A DNA stretch of 64,000 bases from Marsupella aquatica. Taxonomy: Eukaryota > Marchantiophyta. The DNA is taken from positions 3,782,001 through 3,846,000 of the forward strand of contig OZ316891.1 of the NCBI GenBank assembly GCA_973895155.1, in the 5' to 3' direction. The notes under the pieces were generated by a model. That model saw only the letters and a program-made list of their open reading frames with translations. It made no database searches and had not been told where the DNA came from. The translations under genes were made by a program, and so were the position numbers. Shown here in pieces: positions 11,191-23,682 of this stretch; the first letter of the stretch is position 1, and every line of letters begins with the position of its first letter.

Positions 11191-12170
11191 TGAACTTGCA
11201 TTTCCCTGTAAGCTTAAAACCAGTGAAAGTGGAGGTCTAAAATTTTCCCTCCAAAATATTCAGTAGGTTGGAGACTGAGGGTCCAATCCAAATTTCCATC
11301 ATTATCGAACTGCTGTTGGCATTGCCTTGTAAAGACCCCCTAAAGTGGTTACACCAGAAACTCGGTTTCTACTGGCTGAGGGGCAGAGAAATCATAAGCA
11401 CTTTTTTCCACTTACCCTCTCTAAAATGCTATAAAATAGGTTTCTAATGGCCGTGGCGTGCAAGGGAGCATCCTTATTGTTTCCATTCAACCCCCTTTAA
11501 AGTGTCACACCGAAAATAAGTTTTCTACACGGGGGGAGGATAGGGGAGCATAAGCATTCACTTCTAATCACCCCCAGGTCCCTTCTTGCCAGGTGGGGCG
11601 TTAAAAGAGGAAATATTCCTGCATACACAGTTTCGTTCAATGCTCACTTTTGCCAAGTGATTAGGCCCCTCACCCCGTTAGTGTAAATTGGAAATTTGTG
11701 TTACTAATCATAAGAGGGGATGGGGTTTTCTATTTTAGGGCCAAATGATTTCACCTGAAACATTGGGCACACACATTTCCATTGGACAAAAAATAATGGT
11801 TTAGATTGTATGAAATTTCAATTATTTAGATTACACTAACCGACAATTGCTTCATGTGAGTAATACTAATTGTTAGACAATTTGCTTCATGTGTTGCTTC
11901 ATATGAGTAACACTAATTGAATGGTGAGACAGCTATAGCTAGCCAACTCATGTAAAGAGCTTTCTTTTCATTTCCCAGACGTATGTTGCAAAAGTTCCTC
12001 AAGAATCATTGGCCAATGTCATGTCTTGCTTGGGACTTAGTGTCCTTGTTCACTGGTTTCTTCCTCGAGCACATCTTTGGCAACCACTTCTTTGAGTCAC
12101 AGTTCTTTATTGCTGAAGTTGGGAGTCCCAAAGCTCCAGAGTTGTGGATGATGACTTTGGACCACAAAAC
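11191..12170. other. Intergenic; degenerate ~165-bp duplication and a relic coding-like stretch
   Basis: Segments near 11330-11450 and 11495-11580 share ccccct..aaagtg, cacac, ggtttct and cataagcac blocks and look like an old tandem duplication. At 11983-12180 an open frame contains FFLEHIF, which resembles FFLEHVF at about 13430-13455, suggesting a decayed duplicated gene piece. No intact gene. Confidence 0.5.
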
Positions 12171-12179
12171 ATGGTTGTA

Positions 12180-12480
12180 ACTTTCTCACAGGGTTATGTA
12201 AAAAAAATTAATATGTTTTTTTTTTCACTAGCTTCTAGAGACAATAACTTATGGTCATAACATATGACCAATGTTTCTAGCAACAAGTTATAGACCATGG
12301 ATTTGGCAGTCCATAATCTTTTCCATAACCTTAACTGCTAAATCAGTCCATAATCTTTTCCAAAACCTTAACTGCTAAATTTGAAGTTTTGAGATCCCCA
12401 AGTGAATACACAGACCAATATTTATGGCAAAAAGTTATGGACTATAAATTTTGGTAGTCCATAATACTTTCTGTCCATAA
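12180..12480. repeat. Dispersed repeat, copy 1 (second copy at 31110-31330)
   Basis: Shares with 31110-31330 the ordered blocks: a T-rich run, cactagc(t/c)tct, catatga, ttatgga, tccataaccttaact. The same motif (ccataaccttaacta) then appears inside the adjoining minisatellite, so the array probably grew from this repeat. Confidence 0.65.
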
Positions 12481-12589
12481 ACTTTCCTACTAAATCTTGA
12501 AGTTTTTGAGAGGCCCTAGTGAAAATGTGGACCATACTAAATAATCCTTTCTGTTCATAACCTTAAATACAAAATATTCTCTTCTGTCC

Positions 12590-13235
12590 ATAACCTTTAC
12601 TACTAAATTTGAAGCTTTGAGACATCCTAGTGAAAATAAATTTGAAGCTTTGACCATAACCTTAACTACTAAATTTGAAGCTTTGAGACATCCTAGTGAA
12701 AATAAATTTGAAGCTTTGATCTTAACCTTAACTACTAAATTTGAAGCTTTGAGACATCCTAGTAAAAATAAATTTGAAGCTTTGACCATAACCTTAACTA
12801 CTAAATTCCAAGCTTTGAGACTTCCTAGTGAAAATGTGTACTTAACTACTAAATTTGAAGCTTTGAGACGTCTAGTGAAAATAAAATTGAAGCTTTGACC
12901 ATAACCTTAACTACAAAATTTGAAGCTTTGAGACTTCCTAGTGAAAATGTGTACTTAACTACAAAATTTGAAGCTTGGAGACTTCCTAGTGAAAATGTGT
13001 ACTTAAATACTAAATTTGAAGCTTTGAGACGTTCTAGTGAAAATAACCTTAAATACTAAATTTGAAGCTTTGAGACGTCTAGTGAAACTAAATTTGAAAG
13101 CTTTGACCATAACCTTAACTACTAAAGTTGAAGCTTTGAGACTTCCTGCTAAATTTGAAGCTTTGAGACGTCTAGTGAAACTAAATTTGAAAGCTTTGAC
13201 CATAACCTTAACTACTAAGTTGAAGCTTTAAGACG
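12590..13235. repeat. Minisatellite built on aaatttgaagctttgagac
   Basis: More than ten imperfect copies of a unit made from ccttaactactaaa, tttgaagctttgagac and (a/t)cctagtgaaaat(a). Unit length varies from about 35 to 70 bp because sub-blocks are dropped or doubled. The short frames open here on both strands reflect the repeat, not a protein. Confidence 0.9.
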
Positions 13236-13248
13236 TCCTAGTGGAAAT

Positions 13249-13672
13249 GTGGAGGATGCGATATGCCGCATTGCAAAGAAGCATCTCCTGCGGTTGAAAC
13301 AGAGTGCACGCTCATTTGCGAAGATTGCCCACTTTTTTCGTGAATCCCTAGCTGCTGACGAAGAGGCACAAGGCATTCTGTGCTCTGTGGGCTGGTGCTA
13401 TCACTCGACACTTCGTGTTCATGTTTGCAGAGTTCTTCCTCGAGCACGTCTTTAGCGTCGGAGAGGACGACCTCGAGTTACGGTTTCTTCGTTGCAGTGA
13501 AGGATATGGCCGATGCGATGCGTCTCATTGCAGAGTAGCATCTTCCGCGATTGAAAACAATTTGCACCCACATCTGCGAGGATTTCACACTTTTTTTCGT
13601 GAATCCCTAGCTGCTGAAGAAGAGGCAACAGGCATTCCTTTGGGCCGGTGGGATCACTCTGCATCACTCTGA
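13249..13672. repeat. Diverged tandem duplication of a once-coding segment
   Basis: The two halves (about 13252-13400 and 13505-13660) share cgtgaatccctagctgctga, gaagaggca and ggcattc in order. Each half is open in some frame but frames shift between them. Probably a duplicated gene fragment; no domain recognised. Confidence 0.65.
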
Positions 13673-13739
13673 GTCAACGTTTCGAAGGGCCCGTGTCTGT
13701 GAGGATCGTGGAAAGATAGAAGAGCAGGAGCTGGAAGGA

Positions 13740-14513
13740 ATGTCGTCGTCGTCGTCTTCGTCTGCCTCTGCGTCTTCCTCGTCCTCAGACTCTGAGAAGG
13801 ATGCGGATAGGCACAGGCGGATCAGGAAAGGCGGGCTGCTGGATCCCGGAGACAGGGTGGTGGTGGTGGAGAGAAAGGCTATGGACAAGCAGGCGGTGGG
13901 GGATGAAGGAAGGAGTCGTGAGAGGAGAGGGAGCGAGAGCACCCGAAAAGAGGAGAAGAACGAGGAAAGAAGACCTAAGAGAGAGCGGGAAGAGCCAGCA
14001 GGCAGGAGAGGCGACAGATATGGCGAACGGAGGTTCAGAGAGGTGAAGGAACGGGATTCTTCTAGGGAGCGGCGAGACAAGGTTAGGGAGCGAGACATAA
14101 AGGAGAGAGACTCGTCCAGGGAGAGGAGAGAGAGGGAGTCTCCTCGGGAGCTCAAAGAAAGAGACTCTTCTAGAGAGTTTTCAAGAAGCAGAAGGCCTTC
14201 CGACCGATGGAGAGGGGACGATCAAGATCAAGAAAGGGGTTATGGGAGAGGTCGAGGTCGCAGGTTTTCCGCGCCTGGAAGGCAGGTCTGGACCGGACGG
14301 CACAATGGAAATGATGGCAGATACAGTGATACTAATGCAAGGCAGGGGTGGAAGGACGTGGACAGGGATTCATATCCTCGTCGGCGACGCAATTCGTTTG
14401 GGGAAGGGGAAAAATGGAAGCACGACATGTTTCAATCTGTCGTAGATGGGGCCGAGACCAAAGAGCCTGAGGAAGACCCAGTTGCTAAAATTGAAGCTCT
14501 TCTTGCGTCTTGA
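13740..14513 (+). CDS. RS/RE-rich low-complexity protein, single exon (257 aa)
   Basis: The ATG at 13740 opens a serine tract (residues 2-16) that turns acidic. It is followed by a strongly charged region (about 57-155) rich in RS, RE and RD pairs, with three KERDSSRE repeats, then an RG-rich stretch (GRGRGRR). The C-terminus holds KWKHDMF (225-231) and ends DPVAKIEALLAS. RS-like tracts are typical of nuclear RNA-processing proteins. The W-K-H-D-x-F block loosely recalls the Btz/SELOR motif of CASC3- and BCLAF1-like exon-junction proteins, but by eye this is only a suggestion. The conserved-looking C-terminal end and clean frame argue for a real gene rather than a GA-rich chance ORF. No intron, membrane segment or signal peptide is visible. 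Confidence 0.75.
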   Translation: MSSSSSSSASASSSSSDSEKDADRHRRIRKGGLLDPGDRVVVVERKAMDKQAVGDEGRSRERRGSESTRKEEKNEERRPKREREEPAGRRGDRYGERRFREVKERDSSRERRDKVRERDIKERDSSRERRERESPRELKERDSSREFSRSRRPSDRWRGDDQDQERGYGRGRGRRFSAPGRQVWTGRHNGNDGRYSDTNARQGWKDVDRDSYPRRRRNSFGEGEKWKHDMFQSVVDGAETKEPEEDPVAKIEALLAS

Positions 14514-17500
14514 AGCCAGCGTACCAGCCTAGGTTTTGAAGACCCAACTGTGTCCTGTCACCAATTCTTTGCCTCTGCCAAAACTTTGTCCGTGCTGGCC
14601 TTGCTATCGAAAGATTCTGCTGCTAAAGATCTACATTAGTTTCCGATGGCCAGTGTCTAGAGCCTTCCGCGCTCAGGAGCTCATCTGTGATGAAACCGTT
14701 ATTTGAACCTCTCTTTCCGATTAAGCTGTTAGTGTGCTCAATGTTTCCTGTCATACAACTGGCATGTGGTTGACCTTCCAGAGACATAGACGAAATTTGG
14801 TTCTTTGGAAAAGTTTTAAATCTCCGAATGGCATTCGTCCCCTCGCTCTGGAAGACAGTGCAATCGAAGCACTTACAAGGGTGATTATGTCCTCGGATCT
14901 GCCATGTAGTCACTTGAGGTAATTCCTTCTTGGCCATCAGACCACTTTGTCAATCAAGACAATACGGAGTACTTCAGGTGGACGCTTTTTTGTAGTGGAT
15001 CTCAGCAACGGGCTGTCATCGAATTTGTTTGTTCATTAGTTCAACGCTGAAGTCAATTTCTTGGTCATTTACGAGATTGTGTTGCAGGGATGATGTGGCG
15101 GGGATATAGCGAGGCTGGACGCACTAGGCTGGACGCACTAGGTAGTGAGATTTGTTCATTGAGGTGAATTTTAATCTTTAAGATCTGATAGATTATTCAT
15201 CTGTGGGTGTCAGTCATTCATATTCAATATCGCTTACCGGGAATAGACAGGTAAGATGTGTCTCTTGATTTCACCCTTCTTTGCGTTCCAACATCACCTG
15301 TAATTATAGCCCCTCCCTGGAGAACGAAATTTTGAAGTATTGATGGAGTACAATTTCTTTTTATCCTGGACAGAGTTATCCATGTGCAACATCTTGAGTC
15401 TAGAATGTTCTACAGCAGTTTTTGCACGCGAAGCTGGGTGTTTAAAGTTTTCACTTGAAGATAAACATATTTGGTAACTGAGCTTCAATTTCAGCCCAGA
15501 AGTGGAATCTGTCCGCTTCGTTGACATGATGATATGAAATTGGTTCTGGATTTCCCTTGAAATGTCCTTTCTGAATGTCGTTCTGGATGTTCATATGTAA
15601 GACTCTTCCATCACTTCTTCTATGCTTATTGCTAAGAGCGAAGACCAATTTTATGCACTGGGAAGTAAAACCGCCACTGTCGCTTTGGCTCACTTTTTTG
15701 CTTTCTTAAGAACAGTATTTACAAATCATGGCGACCTGGATCCACCATTTTTTGAAACTGGACAGTGGCGTGCTAACGATAGAGGGTGAACACTTGGGAG
15801 TCTTGTCTTTCATTTGAAAGCTATGGGAACAGCTCCAACAACTGAAATGAGAACATTACAGATAGTGGGTACCTCGACAGTCTCTTGCAATGCACCTTGT
15901 TACTACGTTGGCTGGTGTCCTGCACAGTTTGTCGTCTCACAGTCGAGGGCCTCCAATAATGAAGGAATTGAGACAAGGAACAAGGATTTGCCATCGATGG
16001 GGGACTTGAGATTAAGATTATTTTACCTGGACAATCATGCAATGAATACAAAAGTAGGCAAAGGTCCTGAGCATGGTTTGTTATGACCAATGTTGCCCAT
16101 AAGTATGGGTCATGTACTGAAACTTCAGTTGGTCATCCAGCTCAAGAGTAAGGGAATAAATGCCATGCTTAAGGGCATCTTTATCAGATCACCAAGATGC
16201 TCAAGAGTAAGGGAATAAATTAGAGAAGTAAGTCTTGGATGCTAGTCATCTGGCCGGGATTACTCTCGTGCTCATCAGTATTTAGTATTCTTAGTAATCA
16301 TGTTCTGGTTGTAAAATGAGGAGCTCACGTTCATGCCTAGGCCCAACGTGAGCATTATAGCCTAAGTGCTCAACAAAAGAGAAAGGCGAAAGAAATGTGA
16401 AAGAACTGAATGTTGATATGATGGACTTGTAACCAGGTTTTGAAATGGAGAATATCCTCTCCCAATCCTAAGACCCACCTTAGTACTACAGTAAGGGTGA
16501 CCAAAAGTAAATTGACAACTGTTGTCAGGCTAAATTCTATGATCTGGTTTTAAAGGGACAAATGTCTAGCACCCACGTCCTAGCCTGGAGCCTTCTCATA
16601 CGCAAAGTTTGAAGTATGAAATGATAATATTGTCTAAGCCTTCTTACACGCAAAGTATGAAATATGAAATGATAATAATGTCTCACAGCTTATGTTTACA
16701 GCAAACAGGCCAAGATAAATGTCATCCTTTCCTAAGAATCTTCAAACTATCCAGATCAAAATTTTGAGTAACCGGGCTTTATGTATGTTTTTCCGGCCTT
16801 GTTGTATGTCTATACAAGGTTACGAGACATTGCCCTGCGGTGAGGCCACAGAACCCTTGTGCCAGCCTAACCTGGGGATTCTCAATTTTGAATGAGAAAT
16901 ATGGCAAGGTGCAAGTGGTAGACAATGATAGATGAGATTTGCAATGTAAAAATGAAATGAATGGCTAAAAATTGCACTTGGGTTTTATGCTTGGCACCTC
17001 ATCCCAACTTGGAGATAATGGGCAGTAACTCCATCAGGGATTACATCCCATTACCTGCTCCTGGGGATGTTTTGCCCTCCACATTTCAGGTTTCACCAGC
17101 AATGCTGAACCCAAACTACCTTAGACAATTTTTTATTTGTATTTGGTGGATGCATTATAACACATATTTACTTAGACTTCTGTTATGAGCATTTCATAAC
17201 ATACAAGGCTGGCTGGTGAAACTATGAGCTATCACGAAGTACCTGTTTCAAAATGTTCTTGGAGGTTTAAGTTTGTTAACTTCAAGCCACAATGGGTGTT
17301 GTCCTCACTTAGAACCCTTGGACAATTATAAGCCAGAACCCCATCTTGACAGGGTGTTATGATACTCGTAGACCATGGATATGGCTAACTCAAGTAAAGC
17401 ACATCAATTACAACATAGTGCCATCTCAGTTCACTCAAGACCGTCACAAACATAAATTATTTTTCATTTCATGTTTTCAGTGTTCACACTAGGATGCTTA

Positions 17501-18540
17501 GAATATTCTTAACATTTACATGATAACATTCTTTCAAGGGTTACATGGACCACAAAATCTTTTATTAGCGGGGGCCAACATTTAAATAGCTATTTGTTTG
17601 TGAGCCCAGTGCCCATGCTTTGCACAATTTGTGAGAGCGAGTCACTGATGGCAAGGCACAGAAGGTGAGGTAGAGGGTGCATGGGGAGCACTTCAAGGTA
17701 GATGGGTCACAAGGAGGCACGGAGGTGTTTTTGGCTGATCAAACAAAGAAGAAAAAAACAGTTTTCAATGATGACTGGGAGCTCTTCCATATGGCAATTT
17801 GTAAACAACCCACCAGAATGGGTGGGATTAGAAATTCTGGTGTGTAGATAGATTGAGCCAACTGGGATGACCCTAAGGTAATATGTCTTTAGTAAAGTCC
17901 TCTTTACAGGGCATTGTGTGCCCCAATGCACCCTAGAATGAGTGTTTCAGGTAGACTTCTGCTTAAGTTTTGAGGGGCTATTATTGCCCATAATGCTCTC
18001 CTCATTACGGGACCTAAATATGCTTCAAAGCCTAAGAGATTTTTGTTTTTTTATGAAAATTGCTGGACAGTTTTTTTGGGCACTATATCCTCTACATCAG
18101 AAACTATAATACAGAGTTGTGCCACTTTTTGAAGTGGTCCTCATTCAAATTTGGAGAGGCTTTTTAAGTGAAAGAAAAGGGAACTGTAAAAAGAGAAAGG
18201 AATACAAGAAAATAATTATGTTTTGTGTGAACACGTTTTTCCAAGCAATAAAAGTACAAAGGCTTCCCCTTTACCATCCATGCTACCCCATGCTCCTCCC
18301 TCTACCATCCATGCCATACTTACTATGCCCCATGCCATATCATCCATGCAAAGGAAGTGCTGCATGTACCATGAGAGGAGTTTAATGACAAATATTTTAC
18401 ATAATCAAGAAAATAGTGCACAACCTAATCAATGAGACAAAGACAAGACAAGAAAAATAGTGAAAAAGAAGGAAGGTTTTAAGAGATATAAATTCCAAAA
18501 AATAATTCTCATTTTGTTGTACTTTGGTGGTGGTTTTGCC
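14514..18540. other. Intergenic, no gene recognised; two short duplications
   Basis: The start should contain the 3' UTR of the RS-rich gene. gctcaagagtaagggaataa occurs at about 16139 and 16199. A ~49-bp unit with tacgcaaag and atgaaatgataata is doubled at about 16590-16690. A simple run of taccatccatgc-type motifs lies at 18270-18350. Open frames (for example 15814-16086) have no recognisable domain. Confidence 0.55.
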
Positions 18541-18544
18541 TCTC

Positions 18545-18975
18545 TTTGTGTCATGACATCTTTCACTCGACAATGTAAAATTACGCAATGAGATCTTTCT
18601 AACAAAGATATATTTCACACCATGATATTTTTCAACTACATCTTTAGCACAACATCATCTGTTATGCATTGACGTCTTTCACCGAACAATATCTTTTAGT
18701 AAACTACATCTTTTGTGCAACGACATCTTTCGAGCAACCACATATTTTACTTAATGATATCTTTTATTTAACAATATTGTAAATGCAAGGATGTATTTAT
18801 GCAACAACATCTTTTGTGCAACGGAGACTTGAAAAAATATATGCTAACAAACATCACATCTTTTGTCTCAATGACCACATGACATCTTTTCTCTTAACAA
18901 CATCTTGGGTGACACGACATCTCTTCTCTTAACGACATCTTGGGCGTCATGACATCTTTCTCTGAACGACATCAT
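18545..18975. repeat. Short-period degenerate satellite (acatctttt family)
   Basis: About twenty loose copies of a ~17-22-bp motif, (c)aacgacatctttt(g/c). The reverse complement of the same motif forms another array at 53085-53315. Confidence 0.8.
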
Positions 18976-19012
18976 TTGTGCGAAGCACGGGACCCGGTAT
19001 TGAGCTCGTTAT

Positions 19013-19174
19013 ATATAGTTTGGCACTTACTGAGCTTGTAAAGAAACATCAAGGCTCCTTTAGTACAAGAGCCTCCCATACATATCTGTGCCCCCTATAG
19101 TTTGGCACTTATTGAGCATGTAAAGCAATATCAAGGCTCATTAAGCATAAGAGCCCCCCATACATATTTGGGCC
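19013..19174. repeat. Tandem duplication, ~83 bp
   Basis: Two copies of tatagtttggcacttan...catcaaggctc...catacatat, starting at about 19013 and 19096. They lie directly outside the left border of the Mutator-like element and so belong to the host site. Confidence 0.8.
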
Positions 19175-19177
19175 CCT

Positions 19178-19187
19178 CTGACACATA
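19178..19187. repeat. Target-site duplication of the 5-kb TIR element (left)
   Basis: ctgacacata, identical to 24193-24202, immediately outside the left terminal inverted repeat. Confidence 0.85.
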
Positions 19188-19330
19188 CAGCTTTTTATCA
19201 ACCTGTCCCCCTAACTTGCCCAAATCTCTAAGATGTCCCCCTAATGAATTTATTTGCTTCCCTGCCCCCCATACCATATATGGGTTAGTACTAACCAAAT
19301 GTCGGGTTCCTGGTGCCAGTTGTCAAGGCA
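19188..19330 (+). repeat. Left terminal inverted repeat of the 5-kb element
   Basis: Begins cagctttttatcaacctg and carries the palindrome ggttagtactaacc at about 19283-19296. Pairs in inverse orientation with 24051-24192. Confidence 0.85.
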
Positions 19331-20992
19331 TGGTTGGCTTGGACTAACCCACCCAAGTTAAGCCTCCCGCTCCCTGTGGCAGCCCATTTTGGAAGCACCT
19401 GGAAGGAAGCACAGCCCGAGTACGCAGCCCTCGCAAAACACAGCCCTCCCCACTTTAACGCAGCCTGAGTATGCAGCCTTGACTTCCCAGCCCGGTTTTT
19501 ACAAAGGAACCGCCAGCCCCATTTTTACAAAGGAAACATTGTCGCAAATGTTTACACATTTTCCTCTTCACTTTTGGCAGTGTCATACCTGCACTCTCAA
19601 CCTTTGAGCAGTTGCAACCTTTGCCCCTAGGGTTTACACACAGAGGCGCAGAAAAGTTGTCACTATGTACCTCATTTTCCCTGCATTTTCTTGCCCTGTT
19701 TTTTACAAAAAAACAAACATAGCAAAATCCAAAACGGGCGGCCACAAGGAGGGGAAAGCTTAACTCTGGCGGGTTAGTCCGGGCCAATCACGCCTTGTGT
19801 TGCGTCAATAACCTGGGCCTTAAATCCGAGTTGTCGTATTGACACACGCACGACCACCAGTAGGGGTGAGGTTTCGGGCAAGGAGGGGTGTAGTGGCCCT
19901 GGTTAGTCTAAGTCGGACTATATGCATATATGTGCCGATATAATATTGCATAACCATTGCAGACATCATAGGTATGTTTGGTTTCCACCGCTGGAAGGAT
20001 CCCATAGTGAGTGACTCGGACTAACTTCCGGCTTGGGGACTTTCAAGCCATTGCAGCGACCAGAATAATTTGCAGCATAACACCTCCCCCGACACCTCCC
20101 TACAATCCCAACCATTAGTCCGCACCCGGTACGTACCTTGAAATGGCACCTTTGTCAAGGCAAGGCATGCACACAACGCATCTTACTCGCAATTGATTGG
20201 AGGGAAAGACCAGGTTTACTCAGATAAGAAGAAGCACTTTACATAGCTGTTTCGACTTCTAAGCGATCAGCAGGTCTAACGGCAGTCGATGCCCAGTCTC
20301 TATGAGGCCCTGCCTTGCGCTTGCCCAACAAGCTCAACTCTGGCTCTCACTCCTTAGTACTCTCAGATCCTACTCAGGCCGGGACTCCCCATGCACAATG
20401 TTCTTACCCACTGAAATGAACCACAAGTCTCTCCCCTTCCCTAGCGGAAGGGGGAGCCTAAATACTCCTACAAAAAGGGACGGGGGAGATGCTACCTCCC
20501 TTGGGTAATGCCTAACTAACTACCTCCTGACCTCGCTGACCGCCTTCCCACTGACCGGTTGACTGTCAGTGGCAAGGGTCGCTGACCGTGGCGCCAACGT
20601 CTAAGCCTACTGTCCGTCGCTTTTAGTCCGTTGATGGACTCTATCTATGCTGGATGATCCTAACTAACTTTGTCCCAATCCAGCCTACCGTGCTGCTAAT
20701 CGGCGCTTAATGACAGCTCTTTAGTCGCTAAGGTTAACCCAAAAAGATGCCACTGTTCTCATCTGCATTGTGCGGGGCCTGACCGCCCCTTGCGCTAACC
20801 ACCCCTTGCGTATGTTACGCTGTTGGTCCAGGGTTTGTCCCTTTGTCAGGACGAGGCCTCAAGTCGCCTTGATCAGACTGAGGTGGTTCTCGCCCCATCT
20901 CGCTGGATTACAAGCAGCGTTATCCGGTCCTGCAAGGCCTTGTAATCCCGTACCGCCTCCTCCGCTTCGTTTGCGACTTTGTTGGCCTCAGC

Positions 20993-21415
20993 CTAGAGCC
21001 GTGCCACCTCCTGACTGAGCTGGCCGATGGTGTAACGGTGGGTCTGGTTCTGCGTCAGCAGTTTATCTCGCTCGGCGGAGACATTAGTCACTTGCTGGGC
21101 TGCCTGAAGGAATTGGTTGTTGAGGTCGGTCAGGCTTTTAACCCGAGCCAAGGACTCCGATCGAAGCTGAAGCACAATGTCCTCCAGTTCCTTAAGGTCA
21201 GCCTGAGCCTTGAGAAACTCTTGGTTTAGTCCTTCCCGTTGTTTGATGGTGCGGACTAACTCATCACGACGCGCGGCGGCTGCCTCTTCTAGCTGCTCCA
21301 CTACCATCTGGAGATGTCCGATCTCATTTCCCTTTGCCATGAGTTCATCCTCCAAGAGCTTTATGATCCGCGGTTGGTGATCTAACATGAAGAAGGCTGG
21401 TTGGAAGTATTGCAC
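20993..21415 (-). CDS. Coiled-coil ORF carried by the TIR element (up to 140 aa, fragment)
   Basis: An open minus-strand frame of heptad-rich sequence: LLEDELMAKGNEIGHLQ, QLEEAAAARRDEL, LKELEDIVLQLRSESLA, SAERDKLLTQN. Nearly the whole length should form a coiled coil. It lies about 1.1 kb downstream of the larger cargo ORF on the same strand and could be a further exon of that gene or a separate fragment. No catalytic motif. The start is not secure; the frame may open at a splice acceptor. Confidence 0.5.
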   Translation of the reverse strand: MQYFQPAFFMLDHQPRIIKLLEDELMAKGNEIGHLQMVVEQLEEAAAARRDELVRTIKQREGLNQEFLKAQADLKELEDIVLQLRSESLARVKSLTDLNNQFLQAAQQVTNVSAERDKLLTQNQTHRYTIGQLSQEVARL

Positions 21416-23376
21416 GACTTGCTGCCTGATGTACGTCGCTAGTTCCCCCGACAGGTTCTGGCTGAATTTTTGGACCAGATCGTGGGCTAAGGTTCCGGGG
21501 AGTCGCGGAACTCGACTACCTTAACACTTAGCTCCGGCATGGCTGACTTTGACGCCGAGCTCCCTTATGGTCCAGGCCCGGATAGGCCATCCGGGGAGGA
21601 CTTAGCATGAGGAGACTTGTGGGCAATGAGACGTGGCACTAGCGAGGCAAGGGGCCAAGCTGGGGACACAAACTAAGGACTTGGACTAGCCTATATGGCT
21701 GGTCGGGTCAAGGGGAAATGGGCCGGGCTCAAGGATGGCCGTCCGGACCGTCGAATGGACTTTGAGTTCTGAGGGCTTGGGAGTGAGCTCCTCTTGGGCC
21801 CAAGGCCAATGAAGTTGACACCATTGGCAACGGACGCTTGGGGCGCAAGTTGTGGCCCAATCCGGGTTGGGCCGGTCGGGGGCCTAGGCATGAGCACTGG
21901 GTCGGCCCGGTCACAACGGGCTAAGGCACTCCGCTTGCGGATGCCTATCAAGAAAGTTATGGGCGTTGCCAGTTGGTGGCGAGCCATTATGCGCGATGGG
22001 ATCCGAGTTGGGGGCCAAATGTTTAGGGACCAAAGCTGGTCCGGGGGTGGCAGGTCTCCAGAAGCATATATGAGGGGAGTGGTGTCTCCCTGGGGGCTAA
22101 GGGCGAGCCGAAGTCGTGAGCCGCGGCGATCGCGACACTAAGGGAAACCGCAAAACGGAAATGACGATATCTTCCCAACGGGAAGTCCGTTGGAGGACTT
22201 CCTGGGTTCATTGGAAAGCTCTTAAGGAGGGCTACGCCCTCCTGAGCTCAGATGGGTCCGGGGGTGCCGTGGGTTCTCATGGTTTGCGGGTGTTAGCTTG
22301 CCCGCTTGCCAAATCCTGCCGAACAGCAGCCAAGCCGCGTTCAGCCTCCCAAGGGAGCTTGCGTTGGGGAGGCAAGGCCAAGTAGGTATGGAGGCTGAGT
22401 CCCAAGGGTGCTCGGTCCCTAGACCATCAATGGGGCAAACTGGGAGCGGTTGCTAGGTTCGGGGAGTAGCGGTCGTGCAGGTGAGCAAGTGCGGCTTCGC
22501 GTGGGAGTGGCCACAGGTGGTGCTAGAGGCACTTGGATGCTTGCTCGAGGTATTCCATGGAGGCATTCGGGCACCAAGGGCACTTAGGAGCAAGTGTCGG
22601 GATTGATGAGGGCGTTGGGTGGCGAGGTCCACCATCAGGGTCTACTCGGTAGTCCTCCATACTCTTGGGCAAGGGTGCATCGACGGTTGGGGCGGCGACT
22701 TCCTCCGTAGTCCGCAATGGGGAGGCCGGGGACACGTTCTTCAGGTGGTGGCGAGATCGGAGGTGGTTGCATCGGGGGTTCGGCGATGGGGGACGGCGGG
22801 GGTGGCCCATTGTTCGCAATGGTGCTGAACGTAGGGAGGGCGGGGGAGTAGTTTGTGATACTGCGGGGTCAGGGTTTGCCCGAGATGTGGTAGTCGGGTT
22901 GCTCGGTGCAGTACCTCCGGGAGTGGGGGCGACATTAGTTGGGGCCGAGGTGGCCATGTTCTTCCCTTTGGCCTCCCGCCGTGCCTTGTACCAACCTCGG
23001 ATGATGGCGATCTGACTCCCCAGGTAGGTCTTTCCCCCGATAGGCATTCCTGTTTGAGCCCGCCTAAGCTCCCCCAAGAACCGGCGGCTGAAGAATTGGG
23101 CCCAGTTTTGTCGCTTGCACTGTTCCACTTGCACAATCATACAGAGGGAGATCTCGGACCGCGATTCGATCATGTGTAAGGTAGTCCGTATGAAGTTTAG
23201 CCGCTCCATACAGATTAGGTTGGTACATGATCCATGCTTATAACCGTTGTCCGTCTTGCCCCCGGGTTTGAAATGCTGGGGCGTATACTCCTTATCTCGG
23301 ATCCAAAGTTCAACCAACACGGCCCGCAACACGGGTTTGGTTGGCAGACAAAAGATTTGGGCCAATCGATGCTCTG

Positions 23377-23384
23377 TAAGTGAT
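23377..23384. repeat. 8-bp target duplication of MITE copy 1 (left)
   Basis: taagtgat, identical to 23683-23690 on the other side of the MITE. Confidence 0.85.
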
Positions 23385-23682
23385 CTCGGGGGGTTGACTA
23401 TCAAAAATCTTAGGAACCACGTGCGATCCAAAATAGGTATTTTTGGCAGATTTTAACTAAATTTTTAAAAAACGTAGGAGGCAAAAGAAGGTATTATAAA
23501 CTCATGTTTATAGAATATTCTTTAATATATACCCTTTATAAAGTAAAATAGGTTATTAATATTGAAAATAGAGAATATTCTTGGAATATTTTCTTTATTA
23601 AATAGGTCTATTTATATTAGGCTAGGATCGCACGTGGTACTAACCCCCCAAGTTAACTAACTAGCTTAGTTAACCCCCCGAG
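23385..23682. mobile_element. hAT-like MITE, copy 1 (298 bp)
   Basis: Ends are inverted repeats: ctcggggggttgacta at 23385-23400 against tagttaaccccccgag at 23667-23682. A second nested pair, accacgtgcgatcc (23416-23429) and its complement (23625-23638), lies inside. The AT-rich core contains several gaatattc-like motifs. An 8-bp duplication flanks it, which fits the hAT superfamily. No coding capacity. A related copy lies inverted at 54800-55085. Confidence 0.85.

Noticed and set aside
12590-13235. Regular repeats that might suggest a CRISPR-like array
   Set aside because: Eukaryotic context, variable unit length, and no unique spacers between constant repeats; it is a minisatellite.
15814-16086. 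90-aa plus-strand ORF and its minus-strand counterpart
   Set aside because: No recognisable motif, no splice context, similar length open on both strands.
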